A DNA stretch of 54,164 nucleotides from Geobacter argillaceus (GTDB taxonomy: Bacteria; Desulfobacterota; Desulfuromonadia; Geobacterales; DSM-12255): positions 1-54,164 of the forward strand of contig NZ_VLLN01000027.1 in assembly GCF_007830735.1 (NCBI RefSeq), written 5' to 3'. Position 1 is the first letter of the stretch. Each line of letters begins with the position of its first letter. The notes beneath the pieces are model-generated. The model worked only from the letters and a program-made list of their open reading frames with translations, searched no databases and had not been told where the DNA came from. Position numbers and translations under genes: made by a program. Shown here piece after piece: positions 25,659 to 34,648 of this stretch.

Positions 25659-26483
25659 TTACATCCGGGCGGCAACGATCGGCACATCCCGCTCCTGTCC
25701 CCACTGCTGCCAGTCCGCGGAACTTTTCGTCAGGAACGCGGCCTGGTACTCGTCTCTGGTTCGCACAGCCAGTGCCTCCTCCAGCCGTGTCTTGAAATGG
25801 GGTTCCAGGGCTGCCACGGCAACCCAGCCGTCCATGGTCCGGTACACGTTGTATTCGGGAATGCCGCCGCCGAAGATGGCTCCCGGCGCTGTGGTGCCGA
25901 AGCGGAGCGGTTCGGCCATGGCTGCGGCCGCATCGGACAGGGCCACTTCGGCATAGCCGCCGCCATGGCCCCGTTCACGGGCCAAAAGCAGCGCCAGGGC
26001 GGCACTGACCGTCTTTTCGGCGCCGGCCATGTCGGCCAGCAGGGAGCGTGGCATATGGGGCGGGTTCAGGAGCCCCAGCGTGGCCTGGTAGGTGAGGTCG
26101 TGGCCGGCCTCGTTCTCGCGGGGGGAGGGATAACCGACAACGGCCACCTGGCAGAGCCGCGGGAGCTTTTCGTGCAGTGTTGTCCAGTCCAGCCCCAGCC
26201 TCTCCATGGCCGCCGGTCGGCTGGAGGTGATGAGGAGGTCCGCATCGGCCAGGAGCGCCATCATCTGGGCACGCCCTTCGGCCGCCTTCAGGTCGAGGGT
26301 GACGATCGTCGAGCCCGTGCCCAGGTTCCGATGCCAGTCGGCGTGGTACAGAACCATCGGGTCGCCCGTGGGCGGCTCCACTTTGATCACGGCCGCTCCC
26401 AGCTCCGCCAGCCGCCGCGCCGCTGCCGGGCCCGGCAGGTTGACCGAGAGGTTGACAATCGTTATGCCGTCAAGAAGGTTCAT
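25659..26483 (-). CDS. Class III (CaiB/BaiF) CoA-transferase-like protein, short
   Basis: The N-terminus LLDGITIVNLSVNLPGPAAARRLAELGAAVIKVEPP..GDP and the middle GHDLTYQATLGLL..LADMAGAEKTVSAALALL match the CaiB/BaiF and alpha-methylacyl-CoA racemase family; Asp in LADMAG is at the catalytic Asp position. At 274 residues it is well short of the 360-400 usual for full transferases and ends just after DVPIVAARM, where others continue. It may be a racemase-like variant or a shortened enzyme. AGGAG is 5 bases before the ATG. A racemase would fit the branched-chain acyl-CoA theme of the operon. Confidence 0.8.
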   Translation of the reverse strand: MNLLDGITIVNLSVNLPGPAAARRLAELGAAVIKVEPPTGDPMVLYHADWHRNLGTGSTIVTLDLKAAEGRAQMMALLADADLLITSSRPAAMERLGLDWTTLHEKLPRLCQVAVVGYPSPRENEAGHDLTYQATLGLLNPPHMPRSLLADMAGAEKTVSAALALLLARERGHGGGYAEVALSDAAAAMAEPLRFGTTAPGAIFGGGIPEYNVYRTMDGWVAVAALEPHFKTRLEEALAVRTRDEYQAAFLTKSSADWQQWGQERDVPIVAARM

Positions 26484-26507
26484 GGACTCTCCTGTTAATT
26501 CTGATGG

Positions 26508-26564
26508 GTAGGGGCGATCCTTGTGATCGCCCTTTCAATGGGCGAATACAAGATTCGCCCCTAC
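26508..26564. repeat. Palindromic repeat, GTAGGGGCG family
   Basis: Two hairpin units face each other: GGGCGATCC-TTGT-GATCGCCC and GGGCGAAT-ACAAG-ATTCGCCC, with GTAGGGG and CCCCTAC at the ends. It is almost identical to the copies at 28569 and 30657. Its right end provides the TAG stop codon of the Fe-S protein gene (26561-26563). Confidence 0.9.
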
Positions 26565-28555
26565 GAAAACGCGATTCTTTCCGCCACGATCTCCGCCAGG
26601 TCCCTGACGACGATCGCCCCTTCGGCGCCGCCGGTCTTGATGCCGTCCTCGAACATGGTGAGGCAGAAGGGGCAGTTGGAGACCAGGAGCGGTGCTCCGG
26701 TGTCGGTGGCCATCCTGACCCTGGTTTCGCTGATCTTGGTGCCGATCTTCTCCTCGGCCAGAATCCGGCCGCCGCCGGCGCCGCAGCAGAAGCTGTCGTA
26801 CCCGGATTGGGCCATTTCGGTGAGCCTGCCGCCGGCCCGGGCGAGGATCTCCCGCGGCTGGTCGAGGATGTCCATGTAGCGGCCGATGTAGCAGGAGTCG
26901 TGGTAGGTGTAGCTGAACGGTTCTTCGGCCGCCTTGAGGTTGATCTCTCCCTTTTTCAGCAGTGCGTGGATAAAAGTGGTGTAGTGCTCCACCGGCAGAT
27001 CCATCCCCAGGTCCCTGTAGTCGCGGGCCAGGGTGTTGAAGCAGTGGGGGCAGGTGGTGACGATCCGCTTCACGCCATATCCCTTGATCAGCTCGATGTT
27101 CTCAGCCGCCACCATCTGGTACAGGTACTCGTTCCCCAGCTTTCTGACCGGCTCGCCGCAGCACTTCTCCTCCTTGCCGAGGATGCCGACCCGTATCCCG
27201 GCGCTGGCGCAGATTCTGACGAAGTTCCTGGCCACCTCCCGGTTTCGCTTGTCAAAGGAGGCGTAGCAGCCGACAAAGTAGAGGATATCTACCTCGGCGC
27301 CGCTCTCCATGAGGGTGACGTCGAGCCCCTCGGCCCACTCGCCCCGGCTCGCATAGGCAAGGCCGAACGGGTTGCCGTTCACCTCGGTGTTGCCGGTGGC
27401 GGTCCTTACCTCGTCGCCGGGGAAGGCGCCTTCCATGAGGGTAAGGTTGCGGCGCATCTCCAGGATCTTGTTGACGTGCTCGATGTTGGCCGGGCAGATG
27501 TCCTGGCAGGCCCGGCAGGTGGTGCAGGCCCAGAGGACGTCCTGGCTCACCACCTGACAGAGGTCGCTTGCGGGGTTGCCGAGGGCTGCCTCGCCGATCT
27601 GTTTGACCACCTTCATGGGGGAGAGGGGCTTGTCGGTGGCCCAGGCCGGGCAGCGGTCCTGGCACCGCTTGCAGGTGGTGCAGGCATCGGCGTCGAAGAT
27701 GTCCTTCCAGGTGAGGTCGGTGACCCTGGCCGCGCCGAACTGTTCGACCCCTTCTTCCTCCATGTTGATGGTGGGGATGAATCCCTTGTCCTCGAACGGG
27801 GCAAAGAAGGAGTTGATGCTGGTGGTGAAGATGTGGCGCAGCTTGGTATACGGGATGGCGTAGAAGAAGCCGAGCACCAGGGCGAAGTGGAGCCACCAGA
27901 GGATTTTGTGGGTGGTTCTGATCGATTCCGGGGTGAAACTCGTGAAGAGCTGGGCCACGAGTAAGCCGCCGGGAGAGAAGTGAGCCAGGCGGGGGTTCTG
28001 CTGCAGTTCGGTCACGGCCATCCGCGCCCCTTCGATCAGGAAGCCGGTGATCAGGATGGCGAACAGGAGCAGGTGGATGATGTAGTCCTGGTCGATGGTC
28101 TCAAGTCCCGGCGGCTTGATGATGAAGCGGCGGATGAAGAGGCCGGCCAGCATCAGGATGGCCACGATGCCGGCGATGTCCAGCACCAGGGAGAACGCCT
28201 CGTAGAAAGGGCCGGACAGGATGTTTACCTGCATCAGCGGCGTGAAGAAATCGGCCTGGAACATCACCAGTGTGGTGCCGGCAAACAGGGTGAGAAACCC
28301 CCAGAAGAAGAGAGCATGGGGGATGCCGCCGTCCTTGACCCGCTGGATCTTCTCCTGGCTGAAGACGTCGGCAATGAGCAACTTCACCCGCTCCTCGTAC
28401 CGGTCGAAGCGATTCAATGGCTTTCCCAGGCGGTACATGGGGAGGCGCTTCCAGAAGCCCCATGCCAGCAGTGCCACGGCGGCAAAGCTCAGGATGTACA
28501 TGGGGATGACCACGCCGTGGCCGACGTTCCAGTAGATCTCGCGGGTTGATTCCAT
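26561..28555 (-). CDS. Membrane Fe-S oxidoreductase, ETF:menaquinone oxidoreductase (EMO)-like
   Basis: A 664-residue protein. The N-terminal part (to about residue 245) has about six membrane segments of the NarI/cytochrome b type. It is followed by two 4Fe-4S motifs, CTTCKRCQDRCP (292-303) and CTTCRACQDICP (344-355), and two HdrD-type CCG domains (CCGEPVRKLG..CPHCFN and CCGAGGGRI..CPFC). Proteins of this build accept electrons from ETF during fatty-acid oxidation and reduce menaquinone. It lies between acyl-CoA dehydrogenase genes, which fits. ATG 28555 was chosen: AAGGA is 8 bases upstream, and the earlier codons (MYSPAAWAIT..) are translated repeat DNA. The stop comes from another repeat. 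No etfAB in the window. Confidence 0.9.
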   Translation of the reverse strand: MESTREIYWNVGHGVVIPMYILSFAAVALLAWGFWKRLPMYRLGKPLNRFDRYEERVKLLIADVFSQEKIQRVKDGGIPHALFFWGFLTLFAGTTLVMFQADFFTPLMQVNILSGPFYEAFSLVLDIAGIVAILMLAGLFIRRFIIKPPGLETIDQDYIIHLLLFAILITGFLIEGARMAVTELQQNPRLAHFSPGGLLVAQLFTSFTPESIRTTHKILWWLHFALVLGFFYAIPYTKLRHIFTTSINSFFAPFEDKGFIPTINMEEEGVEQFGAARVTDLTWKDIFDADACTTCKRCQDRCPAWATDKPLSPMKVVKQIGEAALGNPASDLCQVVSQDVLWACTTCRACQDICPANIEHVNKILEMRRNLTLMEGAFPGDEVRTATGNTEVNGNPFGLAYASRGEWAEGLDVTLMESGAEVDILYFVGCYASFDKRNREVARNFVRICASAGIRVGILGKEEKCCGEPVRKLGNEYLYQMVAAENIELIKGYGVKRIVTTCPHCFNTLARDYRDLGMDLPVEHYTTFIHALLKKGEINLKAAEEPFSYTYHDSCYIGRYMDILDQPREILARAGGRLTEMAQSGYDSFCCGAGGGRILAEEKIGTKISETRVRMATDTGAPLLVSNCPFCLTMFEDGIKTGGAEGAIVVRDLAEIVAERIAFS

Positions 28556-28568
28556 AGATTGATTCCTT

Positions 28569-28625
28569 GTAGGGGCGATCCTTGTGATCGCCCACGCAGC
28601 GGGCGAATACAAGATTCGCCCCTAC
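28569..28625. repeat. Palindromic repeat, GTAGGGGCG family
   Basis: Same two-hairpin element as at 26508 and 30657, lying between the acyl-CoA dehydrogenase gene and the Fe-S protein gene. If transcribed it would form a strong structure in the operon mRNA. Confidence 0.9.
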
Positions 28626-28640
28626 AAAAACCATCAGACC

Positions 28641-29780
28641 TTACGACAACAGCAGCTTGGAAATGACCACCCTCTGCACCTCATTGGTCCCCTCGTAGAT
28701 CTCGGTGATCTTGGCATCGCGGTACATCCGCTCCACCTCGTAGTCGCAGATGAAACCGTAGCCGCCGTGGATCTGGATCGCCTCCTTGGTGACGTAGGTG
28801 GCAGCTTCCGAGGCGAGCATCTTGCACATGGCCGATTCCATGGTGTAGTTCTTCTTGCTGTCCTTCAGGCAGGCGGCCTTGTAGGTCATCAGCTTGCTGG
28901 TCTCGATCCGGGCATACATGTCGGCCAGCTTGAACTGAATCGCCTGCAGGTCGCAGATCGGGGCGCCGAACTGCTTGCGCTCCTTGGAGTAGGCCAGTGC
29001 CCGCTCAAAGGCCCCCTCGGCGATCCCGAGCGCCTGGGAGGCGATGCCGATCCGGCCGCCGTTCAGGGTGTCCATGGCGATCTTGAACCCCTGTCCCTCC
29101 TGGCCGAGGAGGTTTTCCGCGGGGATACGGACACTGTCCAGGGCAAAAGCGGTGGTGTAGCTCCCCCGGATGCCGAGCTTCTTCTCGTTCTTCAGGATCT
29201 CCACGCCCGGACTGTTCAGGTCGATGATGAAGGCGGAAACCCCCTTGTGCTTGAGGCTCTTGTCATGGGTGGCGAACAGCACGCCGGTTCCCTTGTAGCC
29301 GCCGTTGGTAATGAAGATCTTGGAGCCGTTGACCACGAAGTGGTCTCCGTCCCGCTTGTAGGTAGTGGCAATGGCGCCGGCGTCGCTTCCGGCGTCCGGC
29401 TCGGTCAGGAGGAAACAGCCAATGATCTCGCCCCGGTTCAGGGGAGGAAGCCACTGCTTTTTCTGCTCCTCACTGCCGAAGGTGTAGATCGGGCCGCAGG
29501 CAAGGGAGGTGTGGGCCGAGATCAGGACGCCGCTGGAGCCGCACGCCTTGGAGACCTCTTCCACAACAATGGAGTATGAAAGCATGTCCAGGCCGGCTCC
29601 ACCATACTCCTCGGGGAAGTAGCTGCCGAGAAATCCCATCTCCCCCATCTTTCTCACCAAGGCGTCGGGGATCATATGCTCCTCGTCGATCTGCATGGCG
29701 AGCGGCTTGATCTCCTTGTTGACGAAGTCGCGTACGCTGTCCTGCAATACCCTGTGGTCCTGGCTCAGTTCGAAATTCAT
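28641..29780 (-). CDS. Acyl-CoA dehydrogenase, short-chain (butyryl-CoA) type
   Basis: A 379-residue enzyme close to butyryl-CoA dehydrogenases: MNFELSQDHRVLQDSVRDF, FLLTEPDAGSDAGAIATT, GGYKGTGVLFATHD, GGRIGIASQALGIAEGAFE, QIHGGYGFICDYEVERMYRD and catalytic Glu363 in YEGTNEVQR. It should oxidise butyryl-CoA, made directly or by IcmF, to crotonyl-CoA, the substrate of the crotonase encoded upstream. GGAGG lies 8 bases before the ATG. It is flanked on both sides by palindromic repeats. Confidence 0.94.
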   Translation of the reverse strand: MNFELSQDHRVLQDSVRDFVNKEIKPLAMQIDEEHMIPDALVRKMGEMGFLGSYFPEEYGGAGLDMLSYSIVVEEVSKACGSSGVLISAHTSLACGPIYTFGSEEQKKQWLPPLNRGEIIGCFLLTEPDAGSDAGAIATTYKRDGDHFVVNGSKIFITNGGYKGTGVLFATHDKSLKHKGVSAFIIDLNSPGVEILKNEKKLGIRGSYTTAFALDSVRIPAENLLGQEGQGFKIAMDTLNGGRIGIASQALGIAEGAFERALAYSKERKQFGAPICDLQAIQFKLADMYARIETSKLMTYKAACLKDSKKNYTMESAMCKMLASEAATYVTKEAIQIHGGYGFICDYEVERMYRDAKITEIYEGTNEVQRVVISKLLLS

Positions 29781-29801
29781 CGGTCTCTCCTCCGTATGTG
29801 C

Positions 29802-29861
29802 GTAGGGGCGGGGTTTCCCCGCCCGGTTTCCCCGCCTAGGGCGCGGCGACCGCGCCCCTAC
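29802..29861. repeat. Palindromic repeat, GTAGGGGCG family, divergent copy
   Basis: The ends GTAGGGGCG and GCGCCCCTAC are kept, while the middle consists of GGGGTTTCCCCGCCCGG-type hairpins in place of the GATC and AATAC arms. It sits between the crotonase and dehydrogenase genes. Confidence 0.8.
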
Positions 29862-29862
29862 A

Positions 29863-30645
29863 TTATTTTCCTTTGAATGCTGCCTTCCGCTTCTCCACGA
29901 ACGCCCCCATCCCTTCCTTCTGGTCCTCGGTGGAGAACAGGACCCCGAACAGGGAAGCCTCGTAGCGGAAGCCGTCCTCCTTGGTCATGTTCAGCCCGTT
30001 GGCAATGGCGTCCTTGGCGTAGGAAACGCCGAGCGCCCCTGCGCCGGCAATGGCGGCGGCCGTCTCCTGTGTCTTGGCCAGCAGCTCCTCCGGGGGGAAC
30101 AGCTCGTTGACGATCCCCCAGGCCAGGGCCTTGTCGGCCGTGATCATCCTGCCGGTGAAGATCAGCTCGTTGGCCCTGCTCTTGCCGATCAGCCGCGCCA
30201 GGTTCTGGGTGCCGCCAAAGCCGGGCGTGATCCCCAGCGTCACTTCCGGGAAGCCGAGCTTGGCCCTGGTGGAGGCATAGATGAAGTCGCACCCCAGCGC
30301 CAGTTCCAGGCCGCCCCCCAGGGCAAAGCCGTTGACTGCGCCAATGACCGGCTTCTTCATCTTCTCCATGGCCATCATGACATGCTGTCCCTTGAGTGCG
30401 AACCGGTGTCCCTCGTAGGAGGTCATGGGAGCCATCTCCTTGATGTCGGCCCCGGCCACGAACGCCTTTTCGCCGGCCCCGGTCAGCACCACCACCTTGA
30501 CGGCCGGGTCGTATTCGAGCTCGTACAGGGCGCAGGCCAGCTCTCCCAGGAGTTCGCTGTTGAGGGCGTTCAGACTCTCCGGCCGGTTGACCGTGAGGGT
30601 GGCAACACCGGCATTGTTTTCGATCAACAGGGTTTTGTATTCCAT
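29863..30645 (-). CDS. Enoyl-CoA hydratase (crotonase)
   Basis: A 260-residue crotonase-fold enzyme that hydrates crotonyl-CoA to 3-hydroxybutyryl-CoA. Both catalytic glutamates are present: Glu114 in GGGLELALGCD and Glu134 in GFPEVTLGITPGFGGTQ. The oxyanion-hole segment AFVAGADIKEM is intact. GGGAGG is about 6 bases before ATG 30645. Longer in-frame readings upstream run through the repeat at 30657 and are not coding. It lies between hbd and the butyryl-CoA dehydrogenase gene in pathway order. Confidence 0.95.
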   Translation of the reverse strand: MEYKTLLIENNAGVATLTVNRPESLNALNSELLGELACALYELEYDPAVKVVVLTGAGEKAFVAGADIKEMAPMTSYEGHRFALKGQHVMMAMEKMKKPVIGAVNGFALGGGLELALGCDFIYASTRAKLGFPEVTLGITPGFGGTQNLARLIGKSRANELIFTGRMITADKALAWGIVNELFPPEELLAKTQETAAAIAGAGALGVSYAKDAIANGLNMTKEDGFRYEASLFGVLFSTEDQKEGMGAFVEKRKAAFKGK

Positions 30646-30656
30646 ATGATCCTCCC

Positions 30657-30713
30657 GTAGGGGCGATCCTTGTGATCGCCCATGCAGCGGGCGAATACAA
30701 GATTCGCCCCTAC
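30657..30713. repeat. Palindromic repeat, GTAGGGGCG family
   Basis: Third near-identical copy (GTAGGGGCGATCCTTGTG start, AAGATTCGCCCCTAC end). It lies immediately before the crotonase Shine-Dalgarno, so an mRNA hairpin could affect initiation there. Confidence 0.9.
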
Positions 30714-30724
30714 AGTGTCCGACG

Positions 30725-31570
<846 letters not shown>

Positions 31571-31603
31571 GAATTACCTCCCGAATAACGTTTAAAAGAG
31601 GGA

Positions 31604-31682
31604 ATAACACGGAGCAACAGAGAAATCGCGATTCAAGATTCGGGGGCAGAGTCTTGCTCCGTTGCTCAGTTGCTCTGTGTTT
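31604..31682. repeat. ACACGGAGCAAC inverted repeat
   Basis: AACACGGAGCAAC (31606-31618) faces GTTGCTCTGTGTT (31669-31681), one mismatch, in the gap between thiolase and hbd. A related element lies at 34503-34632. Confidence 0.7.
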
Positions 31683-31692
31683 AAAATGGTTC

Positions 31693-32868
31693 TTAAGTCC
31701 GTTCGAAAATGACCGCCACCGCCTCGCCGCCGCCGATGCAGAGCGTGGCCAGACCGTAGCGCTGTTTCCTCTGGTGCAGTTCGCGGATGACCGTTGCCGC
31801 CAGCCGGCCGCCGCTGGCGCCGATGGGGTGGCCGATGGCGCAGGCGCCGCCGTTGACGTTGACCTTGTCCAGCGGCAGGCCGAGCCCCTTGATCGCCAGC
31901 AGTGCCACCGAGGCGAACGCCTCGTTGATCTCGAACAGGTCGATGTCGGCCGGCTTCAGACCGGCCCTGGCACAGACCTTTTCGATGGCGCCGATGGGGG
32001 CCTCGGGGAAGTTGTCGGGATGGCGGCTTTCCGTGGCCGTGGCCACGATGCGTGCCTTGGGGGTGAGGTTATGTTTTTTTAGTCCGCTGCTGTCGGTCAA
32101 CAGTGCCAGGGCGGCACCGTCGTTGATGCTGGAGGCGTTGCCGGCGGTGATGGTGCCGTCCTTCTTGAAGACCGCCTTCAACTGCGGCAGCTTGGCCGGG
32201 TCCCCCTTGAGCGGCTCCTCGTCCAGGGCCAGGGTTTCCTCCCCCTTTTTCCCCTTCTTCACCACCGGTACGATCTCATCGGCAAAGGTGCCGTTCTGCA
32301 CCGCTGCCCGCGCCAGTTCGTAGGAACGGACGGCAAAGGCGTCCTGCTGCTCCCGGGTAAGACCGCCCCGCTCCGCGCTCGCCTCGCCGATATCGCCCAT
32401 GTGACGGCCGGTGTAGGGGTCCTGCAGCCCATCGTAGATCATCAGGTCCAGCAGCTGGCCGTGTCCCATCCGGTAGCCGGTCCGGGCCTTGGGCAGGATG
32501 TAGGGGGCAAGGGACATGTTCTCCATGCCGCCGGCGATGACCACGCTGGATTCGCCGAGCCGGATGCTGTCGGCACCGAGCATGATTGCCTTGAGGCCGC
32601 TGCCGCAGACCTTGTTGATGGTCAGGGCGTGGGCCGAGTCGGGAATGCCGGCAGCCCGCATCGCCTGTCGGGCAGGGGCCTGGCCGCAGCCGCCGGAGAG
32701 GACCTGGCCGACGATGACCTCGTCCACCTGGTCGGCCGCCAGTCCGGTCTTCTGCAGAAGGCCGCGGATTACGGTCGCACCGAGTTGCGGAGCCTCGACG
32801 TCGGCAAACATGCCGCCAAACGAGCCAAACGGGGTTCGTAACGCTTCCACCACAAAGAGTTCGTTCAT
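31693..32868 (-). CDS. Acetyl-CoA acetyltransferase (thiolase)
   Basis: A 391-residue thiolase that cleaves acetoacetyl-CoA to two acetyl-CoA. The nucleophile Cys88 is in NKVCGSGLKA, His347 in AIGHPIGASGGR, and the acid-base Cys377 in LCIGGGEAVA. Length and motifs are those of biosynthetic/degradative acetoacetyl-CoA thiolases. It is the first gene of the beta-oxidation operon, with a good promoter 30 bases upstream that carries the shared element described at 32898. Confidence 0.96.
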   Translation of the reverse strand: MNELFVVEALRTPFGSFGGMFADVEAPQLGATVIRGLLQKTGLAADQVDEVIVGQVLSGGCGQAPARQAMRAAGIPDSAHALTINKVCGSGLKAIMLGADSIRLGESSVVIAGGMENMSLAPYILPKARTGYRMGHGQLLDLMIYDGLQDPYTGRHMGDIGEASAERGGLTREQQDAFAVRSYELARAAVQNGTFADEIVPVVKKGKKGEETLALDEEPLKGDPAKLPQLKAVFKKDGTITAGNASSINDGAALALLTDSSGLKKHNLTPKARIVATATESRHPDNFPEAPIGAIEKVCARAGLKPADIDLFEINEAFASVALLAIKGLGLPLDKVNVNGGACAIGHPIGASGGRLAATVIRELHQRKQRYGLATLCIGGGEAVAVIFERT

Positions 32869-32897
32869 CCTGCTCCTCCGGGTTGATTTTGGGGTTG

Positions 32898-32926
32898 AAT
32901 ATACGCGTCGTTTACGTACAAGTCAA
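32898..32926 (-). promoter_or_regulatory. Promoter of the thiolase operon with shared operator-like element
   Basis: On the minus strand TTGACT (32921-32926) and TATATT (32898-32903) are 17 bases apart. The spacer begins TGTACGTAAACGA, and the whole stretch TGCTTGAC-w-TGTACGTAAACGA recurs with a single mismatch at the icmF promoter. A site inside the spacer is where MerR-family regulators bind. Confidence 0.75.
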
Positions 32927-33081
32927 GCAATTTTAAAACGCAATTATTGTGATGCGAAAATGTTTCGTGCATGCACTGTCGCGAAGAAGTGGCAGTGAAG
33001 AGCATAAAATGACTAGCTAAAGACATTGGCTCGCGCGAAGGCGCAACGGCCGCGGAATAATAGAAGGGGTTGGAACTACTG

Positions 33082-33114
33082 ACATGTCACGTTTCAGAGA
33101 TGACATGTTTTTTT
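33082..33114 (+). terminator. Plus-strand intrinsic terminator in an otherwise empty gap
   Basis: ACATGTCA (33082-33089) pairs with TGACATGT (33101-33108), loop of 11, followed by seven T residues. No plus-strand gene precedes it, so it may end a small RNA transcribed from about 32940 on. The rest of the 420-base gap (32869-33289) holds the thiolase promoter and nothing else recognised. Confidence 0.65.
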
Positions 33115-33289
33115 AAAGCTGTTTGATTGCTTCGTATTCTTTGTGACATCCGCGAGAGGATGCCTGGTATGTCTGATGCCGTTGCGGCGTTGCTACAGGA
33201 GGTGCCTGCAGGCGGAATAGGACGTTGGGGAAAGAGGGGCGGCCCGTCGACCGCCCCGTGTTGCAAGGGCTGCTGGCGGAGAAGCCCCG

Positions 33290-34459
33290 TTACAGGCTGA
33301 CGATGTCGTCCGGCAGGTCGGTAAGTTTTTCACCGCCATGGGGGGTGACGGCAAAGGTGTTCTCGATGCCGATCACGCCGAAACCGGGGAGGACGAACTT
33401 CGGCTCAACGGCGATGGTCTGGCCTTCCTTAAGCGGTACCTTGAACCCTTGGGCCAGGACCGGGAATTCGTCCAGTTCCAGCCCGACGCCGTGACCGACG
33501 AACCTGGCGTTTTCACCCGGCACTCCCATGTAGTTCTTGCCCAGTCCGGCCTGTTCGGCCAGTTCCAGCGACTTCAGGAACAGCTCTTCGCAGATGACGC
33601 CCGGCTTCAGGTTCTCCACGATCTGTTGCTGGATGGCCAGGGCGGTGTCGAAGGCGTGCCGCAGCTCCGGGGCCAGGGTGCCGATCACGAAGAAGCGGGA
33701 CATGTCGACGATGTAGCCGTTGAAGGTGCCGGTGTAGTCGAGCATTACCGGCGTGTCCCGCCGGATCTCAGCCGTGGAGGCGCCGTGGGGGAAGGCGCTG
33801 GAGAGCCCCTGTCCGGTGACGGCACCATCGAAGAACCCGGGCTCGGCGGCGCTGGTTGCCGAGACCGTCAACCCGTGGAACAGCTCCTGGTTGTAGGCCC
33901 GCATCCTGACATTCCCCTCGCTGCCGATCCTGCGCAGCCGAGCCTCGAACTCGGCTGCCACGTCGATCTCCCGCAGGCCGGTACGGAGGAATTCCGGCAC
34001 CTGCCGGAAGATAGCGGCGAGCTTTGTCCCGCAGCGGCGCATCTGCTCCAGTTCCCAGGCCGTCTTGACCGAGCGGAGCTCCCGGTTGATGCCGGAAATG
34101 TCGACGAATTCCCGGCCTGGAAGGAGCTTGGCGAAGTAGTTGTACTGCTGCACCGGCACCACATCGAAGGTGATGCCGACCTTCTTCACCGTGTCGCTGA
34201 ACAGGGCCGGGAACTCCTTGCTGGAAGGGAAGGGCACGGTCTTTTCGATCATGCTCTCCTTTACGGCGCGGGTAAGGCTCTTGCGCACCATGAGCAGCGG
34301 GTTGCCGTCGGCCGGAACCCAGAGGGTGGCGGTCTGGCGGGTACCGCTGAAGTAGTAGACATCGATGGCATGGATGATGAGCGCGCCGTCGATCCCCTTG
34401 GCGCGCAGTTCCTGTTGCAGGCGGATGATCCGCTGTTCCGATTCCATTTTGGTAAGCAT
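33290..34459 (-). CDS. M24-family Xaa-Pro peptidase-like protein
   Basis: A 389-residue pita-bread metallopeptidase of the aminopeptidase P/prolidase/creatinase group. The five metal ligands are in place: Asp241, Asp252, His323, Glu352 and Glu366 (VMLDYTG, YIVDMSRFF, GHGVGLELDE, AVEPKFV, GIENTF). The N-terminal creatinase-like domain covers residues 1-135. It probably cleaves Xaa-Pro dipeptides or acts on a related amide. Its place among acyl-CoA genes is seen in other bacteria but the link is unexplained. Confidence 0.9.
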   Translation of the reverse strand: MLTKMESEQRIIRLQQELRAKGIDGALIIHAIDVYYFSGTRQTATLWVPADGNPLLMVRKSLTRAVKESMIEKTVPFPSSKEFPALFSDTVKKVGITFDVVPVQQYNYFAKLLPGREFVDISGINRELRSVKTAWELEQMRRCGTKLAAIFRQVPEFLRTGLREIDVAAEFEARLRRIGSEGNVRMRAYNQELFHGLTVSATSAAEPGFFDGAVTGQGLSSAFPHGASTAEIRRDTPVMLDYTGTFNGYIVDMSRFFVIGTLAPELRHAFDTALAIQQQIVENLKPGVICEELFLKSLELAEQAGLGKNYMGVPGENARFVGHGVGLELDEFPVLAQGFKVPLKEGQTIAVEPKFVLPGFGVIGIENTFAVTPHGGEKLTDLPDDIVSL

Positions 34460-34502
34460 TGTTCTCCCTCCCTGAGTAGTGAATCTGAAAAACGGCAGTC
34501 AG

Positions 34503-34632
34503 AATAACACGGAGCAACGAAGCAACGGAGAAATCAGGAAGTTGAATAAAAAAGTACTGCTCCTCTCCAGGTGTGTGCCAAAATCGTCTTGAGTTAACCT
34601 TCTACAAGATCCAACTCCGTTGCTCCGTGTTT
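34503..34632. repeat. ACACGGAGCAAC inverted repeat
   Basis: AACACGGAGCAACGAAGCAACGG on the left faces TCCGTTGCTCCGTGTT on the right, about 130 bases overall. It fills the gap between the thioesterase and peptidase genes and is related to the element at 31604. Confidence 0.7.
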
Positions 34633-34648
34633 CAAAAGCTTTTTCAGC

